Virus record (IMG/VR): IMGVR_UViG_3300042516_004698
Location: 1 to 64,000 of that record
Reading direction: 5' to 3' (one strand)
DNA length: 64,000 nt
Source of the DNA: a virus
The notes beneath the pieces are model-generated. The model was given only the letters and a program-made list of their open reading frames with translations. It did no database searches and was not told the DNA's origin. This document shows, in pieces, positions 1 through 8,035 of this stretch. Numbering within the stretch: position 1 is the first letter of the stretch; each line of letters opens with the position of its first letter. The position numbers and the translations under genes were made by a program.

Positions 1-12
1 AACACGGAGGTT
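1..12 (+). promoter_or_regulatory. Partial CsrA-type SD hairpin of the first gene
   Basis: The sequence AAC-ACGGAG-GTT presents the Shine-Dalgarno GGAGG (6-10) in a hexaloop closed by a C-G pair. Three base pairs are visible before the window edge cuts it off. It has the same loop as the sites at 12351 and 12952. Confidence 0.4.
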
Positions 13-16
13 AGTG

Positions 17-763
17 ATGGCTATTGTAAATTCAGAGCTGCTGCGGCTCGCCAAAGAACGTTTTAGCAAGTCGGCTGTCGTCATGAACCCGGCCGTTGAT
101 CCTAACGCCGCTGCCGGCGCTGCTGGAATGCCGCCGGCAGATCCCGCTATGGGCGGAGCCCCGCCGCAAGATCCTGCAATGGCCGGCGCTCCCCCGGTTG
201 ACCCAGCTATGGCAGCCGTCGCCGGTCCGCCTATGGGCGGCGGCATGGGCGCTCCTGCGCCAGCACCGGCGCCTGCGCCTGCCGCACCGGCCGCGCCTGC
301 GCAGCAGAAGCTGAAACCTGAACAAATGATGCAGATGATTGATTATCGTCTGTATAACATGCAGCAGCAGCTTACCGCGATCATGAACGCAATGGGTGTG
401 CAGCTCCCGCCCGAAGCCATCGTGCTGCCACCGGGCTCGACCTCTGCACCGCCAGCCGAACAGGCGCTTCCCGGCGGTACCGGCGCACCACCCGCGGCCC
501 CTGCCCCGGCTGGCGACCCCGCTGCAGCTCAATTACCGCAAGACGTTTACGCCGGGGCTGATCCGGCGCAAACCGGCGGGGCCGTAGCGCCTATTCCGCC
601 AACAAAGGCCGCGTGGTGGCAGCTCGCTGACGCGCCGAAAGCTGCGTCATATATCGGCGACCCCGTTCCCGCGAACAACGAAGCCGAGCAGCCAATTAAT
701 CTGCAAGTTTCAGCCGGAGCCGCTTCGGCGTTACTGCGGAGCCTGACGCAAAATGCGCGTTAA
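17..763 (+). CDS. Pro/Ala/Met-rich protein of unknown function
   Basis: I chose the ATG at 17 because GGAGG at 6-10 lies 6 nt upstream; the in-frame GTG at 14 is too close. The 248-aa product has a short N-terminal helix and then low-complexity sequence with repeated D-P-A-M-x-G-A-P-P units (residues about 30-70). A helical stretch around residues 95-125 (KPEQMMQMIDYRL...MQQQL) may oligomerise, and the rest is again Pro/Ala-rich. No enzyme motif is visible. It starts a tightly packed run leading into the RNA-polymerase-like gene; its last bases overlap the next start codon. A virion or head-associated accessory protein is plausible from position only. Confidence 0.6.
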   Translation: MAIVNSELLRLAKERFSKSAVVMNPAVDPNAAAGAAGMPPADPAMGGAPPQDPAMAGAPPVDPAMAAVAGPPMGGGMGAPAPAPAPAPAAPAAPAQQKLKPEQMMQMIDYRLYNMQQQLTAIMNAMGVQLPPEAIVLPPGSTSAPPAEQALPGGTGAPPAAPAPAGDPAAAQLPQDVYAGADPAQTGGAVAPIPPTKAAWWQLADAPKAASYIGDPVPANNEAEQPINLQVSAGAASALLRSLTQNAR

Positions 764-995
764 ATCGCAGCACTTCTTGCAGCCGACGGTAACTGCCGCG
801 CACAGCGTTATTCTTGAGGATAACGCCGGCAATATCATTTTCGTGGCTGTAGAAGGCGACGACCACAGCATTGTTACAGCCACAGCCGGCGACAAAGACT
901 TTGCTGGACTAGTAAAAGCGTTGGGAATCGACAAAACGACGATTGTGCGTGAAGTGAAGGTAAAATCAGTAGAAGAGATGTCGAGGTTGTTCTAA
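753..995 (+). CDS. Small conserved-looking hypothetical protein
   Basis: This is an 80-aa product of alternating beta strands (VILEDNAGNIIFVAVEGDD) with a C-terminal helix. The start ATG lies inside the end of the upstream gene, and the stop overlaps the next ATG in a TAATG arrangement, so the three genes are translationally coupled. I do not recognise the family. Confidence 0.65.
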   Translation: MRVKSQHFLQPTVTAAHSVILEDNAGNIIFVAVEGDDHSIVTATAGDKDFAGLVKALGIDKTTIVREVKVKSVEEMSRLF

Positions 996-2857
996 TGCTT
1001 AAAACAACACTGGGCCAATTACTGATTAATGACGCCTTACCGGCTGATCTCCAAGACTACAACCGCGTTCTGACAAAAAAGAACATGACGGCGCTGGCAA
1101 CGGAGATAGCAAAACGGTATCCGGACAAGTACCGCGATATTACAAAGCGGCTTCAAGACGTTGGGCGTGACACGTCATACACCACAAACGGGTTATCCGT
1201 CGGTCTTGACGCTATCAGACCAACGATATCCGCGCTTAAGAAGCAGCACGAGGTAAGACAGCGCTTACGTGGCATCCTTGCCGACCGCGCACTATCTGAT
1301 AAAGCGCGTAATCTCAAAATTCTCGAGATGACGTCGACAGCGCAAAAAGAACTTGTAGACAGCGTATACAAAGACGCTGAAGAGCAAGACAACCCGCTGT
1401 TCCATCAAGTGTCAGCCGGCATTAAAGGCAATAAATTCCAATTGAATAGCTTGCTTGGCGCAGACCTGCAATACGTCGATCACAAGAACGACCCGATCCC
1501 GATTCCTGTGATGCGGAGCTACAGTCAGGGCCTGCGTCCGGTAGAGTATTTCGCTGGAGCGTTCGGTACGCGCAAGGGGCTAATCGATTTAAAGACTGCG
1601 ACGTCTGATGCTGGCTTTTTCGCAAAGCAGCTTACGCAAATGAACCATCGGTTGCTCGTCACAAAAGACGATGATGACGACGTGCCAGACGAAGGTCGCG
1701 GGTATCCTACAGACGTTGACGACGTTGATAACGAAGGCGCGCTACTGGCGCGTGGTGTAGGGCCGTATAAGCGGAATACGATACTGACGCCGAAAATACT
1801 CAAAGACCTGAAAAACATGGGCATATCCGACATACTGGTGCGCAGCCCGACAGTAGGCGGCCCAGATGACGGCGGCGTATTTGCTAAAGACGTAGGTTAC
1901 CGCGAGAAAGATCGTTTACCGCCGATTGGCGACTATGTCGGAATTGCCGCGGCCCAAGCGCTCGCCGAACCAGTCACGCAGGCGCAGATCAGCTCTAAGC
2001 ACTCTGGCGGCGTTGGCGGAGCTGGATCTATTGCTGGCTTTAAAGCGCTAAACGCGCTTGTACAGGTTCCCGAGAAGTACCCGAACGGCGCTACGCACTC
2101 TACTGTTGACGGCACAGTGCAAGAAATACGCCCAGCTGCGCAAGGCGGCAATTACGTGACCGTTAATGGCGTAGATCATTACGTACCAACAGATGTCGCC
2201 ATTAACGTTAAAAAGGGCGACACGCTAGAAGCTGGCGATGTTGTGTCCGCTGGCATGCCAAGTCCGGGTGAGATCGTAAAGCACAAAGGCATCGGCGAGG
2301 GCCGGCGTTATTTCGTCCAAGCTATGCGGCAAGTAATGCAGAACAGCGGAATTACGGCGCATCGGCGGAATATCGAGCTTTTATCCCGCGGGCTAATCAA
2401 TCACGTGCGGCTTACAGACGAATACGGCGACTATGTTCCCGATGACGTAGTGCCGTATTCTGCGCTTGAGCGTACATGGCAGCCTAGAACGGGCAGCGTA
2501 CGCGGTAATCCAAAAGGTATGATGGGGCACTACCTCGAAAAGCCAGCACTGCATTACTCAATCGGTACAAAGATTGGTAAGTCTGTAGTAGACAATTTGA
2601 ACAAGTATGGCGTTAAGGACATCGAGGCCCATAAAGAGCCGCCACCGTTTGAGCCAGAAATGGTGCGCGGTATGGCGAATGTCGCGTCGGATCCTGACTG
2701 GATGACGCGCATGCTGGGCTCTTATCAACAAAAAAGCCTGCTGGGCGCTACTCATCGCGGCGGCGTCAGCGATACAGCCGGTACGAGTTTTGTACCAACG
2801 TTAGCGCGTGGTGAAACGTTTGGTTTAGGCGGCGCAACAAGTGGCTGGAAACCGTAA
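995..2857 (+). CDS. RNA polymerase beta prime, C-terminal half homologue
   Basis: The 620-aa protein aligns by eye with the C-terminal part of bacterial RpoC. Residues about 175-215 match the bridge helix (GLRPVEYF...GTRKGL against GLNVLQYF...GARKGL). Residues about 316-345 match the trigger loop region (GIAAAQALAEPVTQ against GVIAAQSIGEPGTQ), ending in a conserved His (H336, equivalent to E. coli H936). Residues about 405-480 match the later GDVVERGDVISDG...HIEVIVRQM region, and the C-terminus matches the RpoC tail. The trigger-loop Arg (E. coli R933) is Ser here, the Cys residues of the second zinc site are absent, and the large beta prime insertion is missing. The NADFDGD catalytic aspartates belong to the N-terminal half and are not in this window, so this would be one chain of a split multisubunit enzyme, as in phiKZ-like phages. 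Its place among head genes fits a virion-packaged polymerase (inference). Confidence 0.85.
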   Translation: MLKTTLGQLLINDALPADLQDYNRVLTKKNMTALATEIAKRYPDKYRDITKRLQDVGRDTSYTTNGLSVGLDAIRPTISALKKQHEVRQRLRGILADRALSDKARNLKILEMTSTAQKELVDSVYKDAEEQDNPLFHQVSAGIKGNKFQLNSLLGADLQYVDHKNDPIPIPVMRSYSQGLRPVEYFAGAFGTRKGLIDLKTATSDAGFFAKQLTQMNHRLLVTKDDDDDVPDEGRGYPTDVDDVDNEGALLARGVGPYKRNTILTPKILKDLKNMGISDILVRSPTVGGPDDGGVFAKDVGYREKDRLPPIGDYVGIAAAQALAEPVTQAQISSKHSGGVGGAGSIAGFKALNALVQVPEKYPNGATHSTVDGTVQEIRPAAQGGNYVTVNGVDHYVPTDVAINVKKGDTLEAGDVVSAGMPSPGEIVKHKGIGEGRRYFVQAMRQVMQNSGITAHRRNIELLSRGLINHVRLTDEYGDYVPDDVVPYSALERTWQPRTGSVRGNPKGMMGHYLEKPALHYSIGTKIGKSVVDNLNKYGVKDIEAHKEPPPFEPEMVRGMANVASDPDWMTRMLGSYQQKSLLGATHRGGVSDTAGTSFVPTLARGETFGLGGATSGWKP

Positions 2858-2876
2858 TTTCAAATAACAGTGGATT

Positions 2877-2926
2877 ATTGGGCGAAATCAAGGTAAATTA
2901 TCATTACCGAATAGTGTTCGCCCAAT
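2877..2926 (+). promoter_or_regulatory. Nested inverted repeats in an intergenic leader
   Basis: A perfect 10-bp inverted repeat (2877-2886 with 2917-2926) encloses an inner GGTAA/TTACC repeat (2892-2896 with 2904-2908) and an AT-rich promoter-like stretch (ATTACCGAATAGT at 2903). No T-run follows, so it does not look like an intrinsic terminator. It sits directly before the SD hairpin of the next gene. It could be an operator, an RNA processing site or an attenuator. Confidence 0.6.
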
Positions 2927-2928
2927 CA

Positions 2929-2944
2929 GCCGCATGGAGGTGGC
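2929..2944 (+). promoter_or_regulatory. CsrA-type SD hairpin
   Basis: GCCGC-ATGGAG-GTGGC folds as a 5-bp stem (one G-U pair) with the A-N-G-G-A motif and the SD GGAGG in a hexaloop closed by C-G. The GTG start follows at 2946. This is the canonical architecture of CsrA/RsmE sites, and the phage encodes a CsrA at 61160. Confidence 0.6.
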
Positions 2945-2945
2945 C

Positions 2946-5342
2946 GTGGCTACAAATTACAGCAAAAATGTGTCCAATAAGATCGACAAGCTGCGCAATT
3001 ACGCCCGCAATGGCGTAAAAGCTGCGGCGTTGGGCGGCAAGGGCGACGACGTACCGTTTGAGCAGGCTTTCAGCAATCTCGCTCACGCGTACCTGCAAGA
3101 CAAGGCTCCCGGCCTGATGGATCACGAGATTGGCTTCCAGCTGCTCGACCGGAACGCTGAAAATACGAAGGCTGTCGGCGTATTTGCGTTTAAAGTCGGC
3201 TCGCTGTGGTTGTACGCGCCGATGTTCTTCTTAAACGGCGACCTGAAGGGCCACGAACTCCTGTATCTCAAGAATCAGGACATGTTCGTTCCGCTCAAGG
3301 AAAACTGGATTAACTATCTTGTTAACCGGAAGCCAAACATCCTCGGTCAAAATGTAGATCGCAACTTATCGCAATTAGGCCAGCGGCAGCCTGACTTTAC
3401 TCAGATGAGCCGCTCGCCGTCTAAGTTCGGTTCGGCCAAGCCGACGCTTAAGGAAATGGTCACAGCGGTCATGCCGGCCCTTGCCAAGACGGCCACCATG
3501 AATACAGCCCGCGCGCTCGAGGATATGGGCAAGCAGTTAAATCTTGCGCAGTTCTTGAAGGAAGCCAAGCTGACCACAATTGACTTTCTGGTCAAGAGCT
3601 GCCAGCACGCCCCGCAACTGGCGTCAGCGCTGGAGCAGTTCCACGGCTTGAGCATCGTTAAAGAAGCGATTGACGAAGCGACACGGCGTGAATCGGCTAC
3701 GAAGATTGCCAGCGTGCTGTCTGACGCACCGGCAGTGTCTCCGGCCGTTAAAGGGCTGCAGATTATCACGATCGGCGTGACAATGCAGACAAAGCTCCCG
3801 CCAGAGACGACGGAAGAAGATCAGGAAAAGCTGCTCCGTGACGGTGTGCTTATTCTCGATCAGCGCGACCGCGATAACGTCTCTATTCCGTATAACATTC
3901 AAGTTGAAAAAAAGCTGTTCAACCCCACCGAAAGCGGCCTGTACGAAATTCTCGTCAAGCCGGGTGACGTTGAGCGTTGCTACGTGGCTGTCTATCCGCA
4001 GGGCTCAACCAAGCGCGAAAAGATGGTAACAGTCGTCCGCGTAGACGGGCAGCCTGACTGGCTGAACACCCGCGCGGATCACGTGTTTGCGTTATCGCGC
4101 GTAGAGGGCGACGAGTTCACCAAGTGGTTTGACGCGCTGCCCGAGGCTAACAGTGTATCTGGCAAATCTTCGCGATACATGGCGATCAGCAAGAACGGCG
4201 ACACGACTGTACCTTTCCGCGTTTTGCGCGAGTACGGCACAAGCGGACAAGACACGGCTGTGTACGAAGTTCACATGGAAGATCACTGCAAGTACCGTAT
4301 GCCCGGCGACATTGCGGGCTGCTGCTACACAGATCCGCTGAACTACGACAAATACCGCGACGGCGTGCGTATTCACTTAAACGGCAAGAAGGGTTCAAAG
4401 CTGCGCGCTAGCGTGGGCGACGTTTATGTGCCGACAGGCTTTAAGTTGCTCAAGGTCAGCAAGGGCGAAGATGATACCGATTCGCCGGAAGGGCAGGACA
4501 GCTGCGGTTGCGGAGAAAGCAAGCAGCCGCCGTTAATGCCGGGAAGCTTGGCTGACGCCCAGCTTGAGCTTATGGGCAAGACTGCCGCATTGGTCGTGCG
4601 CCATAACGGCTCGACTATCGAAATTAATGACGGCGACCGTATTAGCGAAAAGCAGGCGCTGATTGCGCTGGTCGGCACACACGGCTTGCGTGAAGACGCC
4701 GCCCGCGAAGTGCTGAAGCAGGCGTCAGTAAAGAAGCGCTTTGAGTGCCGTGTTAAGTACGCAGCGCCATACGGCGCGCCGATGATGATTAATGATGCGC
4801 CCGGTGCTCCGTCGATGCCTGAGCCTGTTATGGGCGGCGAGACGGTGCTTAACACTACGACACCGACACAGCTCGGTATCGATCAAGGCGTACCGGTTCC
4901 GGGTATGAGCGCCATGCGGACAGACCGCTCGGTGTATAACCCGAACCCGATGTACGACTCGACCCCGATGAGCCGGATGGGCGATAAAGATCTGCAGTCC
5001 GTGCTCGACGCTGCTAACTCCGGTCAACGCGAAGTATTTGATACCGCCATGATTGGCAGCATGCTCCGCGCCGTCCGAGACGACTCGCTGGTCGACCGCT
5101 ACATGGGCGAGCTGACTAAGGGACTCGATAAGCTTGGTCGCATTTTATTCATGTTCTACTGGCACGGTGACCGGTTTGCTGATCGTTACGGCAAGTCGGA
5201 TATGCCGGAACTGGAAGACTCGCTGCGCAACGCTTTTGAGATGCTTGGCGACGTAATTCTCTTCCTCAAGCAGAAGACTATCGAGCCGTATCCGGATACT
5301 GCGGCGCAAGACGTGGATCTTGGCGCTGTCGCAAATTCTTAA
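2946..5342 (+). CDS. Large putative virion protein, function unknown
   Basis: I chose the GTG at 2946 (product starting V-A-T-N-Y-S) because GGAGG ends 5 nt before it; the in-frame ATG at 2934 has no SD and lies inside the hairpin loop. The product is 798-799 aa. The N-terminal third is mixed alpha/beta with aromatic-rich strands (GVFAFKVGSLWLYAPMFF). The middle is helical (residues about 170-260), followed by beta-rich domains. A Cys cluster (CGCGES) lies near residue 520, a Pro/Met-rich linker near 620-680, and a helical C-terminus. It lies between the beta prime fragment and head genes. No domain is recognised; a structural or injected protein is plausible. Confidence 0.6.
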   Translation: MATNYSKNVSNKIDKLRNYARNGVKAAALGGKGDDVPFEQAFSNLAHAYLQDKAPGLMDHEIGFQLLDRNAENTKAVGVFAFKVGSLWLYAPMFFLNGDLKGHELLYLKNQDMFVPLKENWINYLVNRKPNILGQNVDRNLSQLGQRQPDFTQMSRSPSKFGSAKPTLKEMVTAVMPALAKTATMNTARALEDMGKQLNLAQFLKEAKLTTIDFLVKSCQHAPQLASALEQFHGLSIVKEAIDEATRRESATKIASVLSDAPAVSPAVKGLQIITIGVTMQTKLPPETTEEDQEKLLRDGVLILDQRDRDNVSIPYNIQVEKKLFNPTESGLYEILVKPGDVERCYVAVYPQGSTKREKMVTVVRVDGQPDWLNTRADHVFALSRVEGDEFTKWFDALPEANSVSGKSSRYMAISKNGDTTVPFRVLREYGTSGQDTAVYEVHMEDHCKYRMPGDIAGCCYTDPLNYDKYRDGVRIHLNGKKGSKLRASVGDVYVPTGFKLLKVSKGEDDTDSPEGQDSCGCGESKQPPLMPGSLADAQLELMGKTAALVVRHNGSTIEINDGDRISEKQALIALVGTHGLREDAAREVLKQASVKKRFECRVKYAAPYGAPMMINDAPGAPSMPEPVMGGETVLNTTTPTQLGIDQGVPVPGMSAMRTDRSVYNPNPMYDSTPMSRMGDKDLQSVLDAANSGQREVFDTAMIGSMLRAVRDDSLVDRYMGELTKGLDKLGRILFMFYWHGDRFADRYGKSDMPELEDSLRNAFEMLGDVILFLKQKTIEPYPDTAAQDVDLGAVANS

Positions 5343-5352
5343 TAGGTGAAAC

Positions 5353-5748
5353 ATGGCTAGCACTATTTGGTCGGGCGAAACAACGTTTTCGGCGACGAGC
5401 GGCAGCGAAACAACGGTGACGCTTAATGTACCGCACCGCGGGATTATTCGCGGCTACAGTTTGTCGCAGACTAGTGGCGCGAATGCGGGGGCAGCCGCGG
5501 CGTTATACACAAGCAATCAAGCTACAGCGCCTAACAGCGAACTGCCGGCCGAGGCGTTTCACGTTCTTGATATTACGCTGCCAACCGCGGCGAAGATTGA
5601 CAACCACAGCCTCAGCGTGGCTTACGTGAATCGTGACGGTACGCCAACAAACGGCAAGCGGTACCTGTATTTAAAGATTACGCCAGCGGGTTCCGGCGCT
5701 AAAAATTTTGTGTTCTCGATAACCGTCGAAACGCCAATGCTGCGGTGA
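5353..5748 (+). CDS. Small beta-rich putative structural protein
   Basis: This 131-aa product is Ser/Thr/Gly/Ala-rich and predicted all-beta, with alternating hydrophobic strands (SETTVTLNVPHRGIIRGYSL) and a final strand FVFSITVET. A decoration or accessory virion protein is likely from composition and location. The ribosome binding site is weak (AGGTGA), suggesting coupling to the upstream gene 11 nt away. I do not recognise a family. Confidence 0.65.
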   Translation: MASTIWSGETTFSATSGSETTVTLNVPHRGIIRGYSLSQTSGANAGAAAALYTSNQATAPNSELPAEAFHVLDITLPTAAKIDNHSLSVAYVNRDGTPTNGKRYLYLKITPAGSGAKNFVFSITVETPMLR

Positions 5749-5763
5749 TTGCACAGTTATACA

Positions 5764-6693
5764 ATGCTTCAAGCGCTAAAAGACAACCCGCGGCGTGCTC
5801 CAAACTGGCGGTGGCTCCGGGCTGTGCAAATAGACACCGGCGGGCCTCGTGCCTCCAAGGCCATCGACGGCTCCGCCGGTTTTACGTGGATTCGGCGCGC
5901 TAGCCGGTTAAAGCGCCGGCACGCACTTGTAGCCAATCGCCCGAACGACATCTATTCGCTTGTCAGGATGGATAAAGACTTGTTCTGGGCGCACTCGATG
6001 TGGGCCGATGACAAAGCCCCGACACGCTGGGCAATTGAAGCCAGAATCCTTGCCGGCGAAACAGACGAGGAAATCGCTAAGAAGGTCGGGTGCGAGCCGG
6101 GCGTGATCAGCGCCTACGAAGCCGTTTTCTTCGACGTTCGCGAAAAGCTGGCGCATCAAGAATACGTCGTAAACGTCGTTATGGCCGACGCTGTAACGCG
6201 CGGCCTCACCGAGCGCCAGTACGACCTTCTCTGGAAAATGTTCGGCTACAAGGGCGGCGGTCACGTGCTCGACGCCATGATCAGCAAATTCACGGATATC
6301 AAACGGCCTGAAAAGTCTGATGATGTCTCAGCCTTTTTCCAAGAATCGGCTATTAACTCGATGCGCCACAAAGCGGCTGTGGCTGCGTTCACCGTACCGA
6401 TTAATACGCATACCCAGCTCCTGCTTCTAGACGCCTACGTTAAATACGTGGAAATCGAACGGACTACGGAAAACGCTAGTAAAGCCAGTACAAATATTGT
6501 GCAAAATATCGGCACGATGCTCTCGTCGCTACCGTTCAAAATTGGCACAAAACTGGATTCCGAGGGTGATAAAATGGTACCCTTTGATAATGGCGCCGCC
6601 GAATTACGTGGTGACGAATTAATGATTGTGGCTGCCGGCGGCAAGTTAACGAATCAACCCGCGCTAGAAAATTTACGGTTCCCGGGAGAATAA
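5764..6693 (+). CDS. Helix-turn-helix protein of unknown role
   Basis: I prefer the ATG at 5764 over an in-frame TTG at 5749; neither has a strong SD. The 309-aa product is basic at the N-terminus (RRAPNWRWLR...RRASRLKRRH). Residues about 98-120 (GETDEEIAKKVGCEPGVIS) have the spacing of a helix-turn-helix. The remainder is helical, with a Gly-rich turn (GYKGGGHVLDAM). It could be a DNA-binding regulator or a packaging-associated protein such as a small-terminase-like factor. Its position between virion genes does not decide. The next gene starts 4 nt after its stop. Confidence 0.6.
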   Translation: MLQALKDNPRRAPNWRWLRAVQIDTGGPRASKAIDGSAGFTWIRRASRLKRRHALVANRPNDIYSLVRMDKDLFWAHSMWADDKAPTRWAIEARILAGETDEEIAKKVGCEPGVISAYEAVFFDVREKLAHQEYVVNVVMADAVTRGLTERQYDLLWKMFGYKGGGHVLDAMISKFTDIKRPEKSDDVSAFFQESAINSMRHKAAVAAFTVPINTHTQLLLLDAYVKYVEIERTTENASKASTNIVQNIGTMLSSLPFKIGTKLDSEGDKMVPFDNGAAELRGDELMIVAAGGKLTNQPALENLRFPGE

Positions 6694-6696
6694 CGC

Positions 6697-8025
6697 ATGC
6701 GCCAATTAAGCAAACAAGCAGAAGCGAAACTGCTCACGGCAATTGAAAAAGCCGCCGAGCGTGTTAACGCTGGCGATGAGCCAAACGCCGCGATCATAAA
6801 AATCGCGTCGGATGAGAACATGCCGGCGGGGCACGTGCAGCTGATGGTGCACGCCTACAACACCGGCCGCACCACGACGCAGCGCGAGAAGGGCGCGTCG
6901 ACAACCGAGAAGTCGGCTGATTTCAAGCTGGCCGACGGCGACGCGATTCTCGAGGCGCTGTTTCCAAAAGAAGTTAAGACAGCGGCAGAAATGGTTAAAG
7001 CCGCTGCGGTTTCGACAGAATACGCCGTGCCGCCAACCGACTTTATTGCGCGCCGGTACGGCGGCATGCAGAAAGCGGCCTCGGCAACTGTGGCGCTTCC
7101 AGAAAAGACATGGACGCCGCCGCCACGTGACGAGCACGCGGCTGCCATGCGCGCTAACAGCGAGAAAATCGCTACCAAGCGCGCAGAAGAAGAGCTGCGG
7201 CGGCAAGCTACTGCGGCGTACGGCAAAGCAGCCAGCGCCATGGAGCAGCTGCACGAGTATTTCCGGCGCCCCGGCAATATGGCGTTTCAAGACGCTGTAC
7301 GCGAGACCGGCTTACGGCACGGCGATGCGGCAGTCAGCGTGCTGAAAAAAGTTGCGGCGGTTTATCCGCATATCGAAAAGCAGGCTGCAACCGGCAAGCA
7401 CGTATTCGGCCAATGCGAGCCGTGCGAACTGGCGCAGAACGTTCTGTCGGCAGTTGAAGACTATAACGCGGCCCAGCAGCGCGTACCGGTTAAGACAGCG
7501 GCGGCCAAAAAGGCTGAGCCTGCCACCATTACCGGTTCAGTGCTTTACAACCCGCTCGAGGAGTCACTCGAATTAAAAAAAGCTGATGCGTTGCCGTCAT
7601 TTCCGGCGGGCCCACTGTCGGCAACGCGTATGCTTGGGCAGACAATGTTTGAGGGTGGTAGCAGTTATGTTAAATCGCCCGACCAGATGCGCGGCGAAGC
7701 TTTTCAAGACATCACAGATCCTGACCACGACCGAAAGCTGCGCAATATTCGCGCGCAAGGCGTTCTAGCTGACCTTGTAACAAACGACCCTGTAATCTCC
7801 GGCCACGATCCGCGCGAAGTGGCTACAGCGTTTAATGAGCTTGCCGAAGTCGCGCCAAACTTCATGGACTCTGGTGCAACGGTGCAGGCGTTATTGCGCA
7901 AGCGCTTAGAAGCCGGCCAGCTCGCTGACTTCGATATCAAGCAGCTGATGGATATGGAAAAGCTGCGCGCCGAAAAGCAGAAAGCAATTGTGCAGACACA
8001 AGAAACCGAGCGCGGTTTAATTTAA
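6697..8025 (+). CDS. Lys/Ala-rich helical putative virion protein
   Basis: The 442-aa product is mainly helical, with many K-A-A steps (KTAAEMVKAAAV, KTAAAKKAEP) and long amphipathic segments, and a C-terminal coiled coil rich in Lys/Glu (LMDMEKLRAEKQKAI). One C-x-x-C pair (CEPC, residues about 240) is present. No catalytic motif is visible. Such Lys/Ala repeats also occur in the neighbouring gene products and may mark internal head or scaffold-interacting proteins; this is inference from composition. Confidence 0.6.
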   Translation: MRQLSKQAEAKLLTAIEKAAERVNAGDEPNAAIIKIASDENMPAGHVQLMVHAYNTGRTTTQREKGASTTEKSADFKLADGDAILEALFPKEVKTAAEMVKAAAVSTEYAVPPTDFIARRYGGMQKAASATVALPEKTWTPPPRDEHAAAMRANSEKIATKRAEEELRRQATAAYGKAASAMEQLHEYFRRPGNMAFQDAVRETGLRHGDAAVSVLKKVAAVYPHIEKQAATGKHVFGQCEPCELAQNVLSAVEDYNAAQQRVPVKTAAAKKAEPATITGSVLYNPLEESLELKKADALPSFPAGPLSATRMLGQTMFEGGSSYVKSPDQMRGEAFQDITDPDHDRKLRNIRAQGVLADLVTNDPVISGHDPREVATAFNELAEVAPNFMDSGATVQALLRKRLEAGQLADFDIKQLMDMEKLRAEKQKAIVQTQETERGLI

Positions 8026-8035
8026 GGAATACAGC

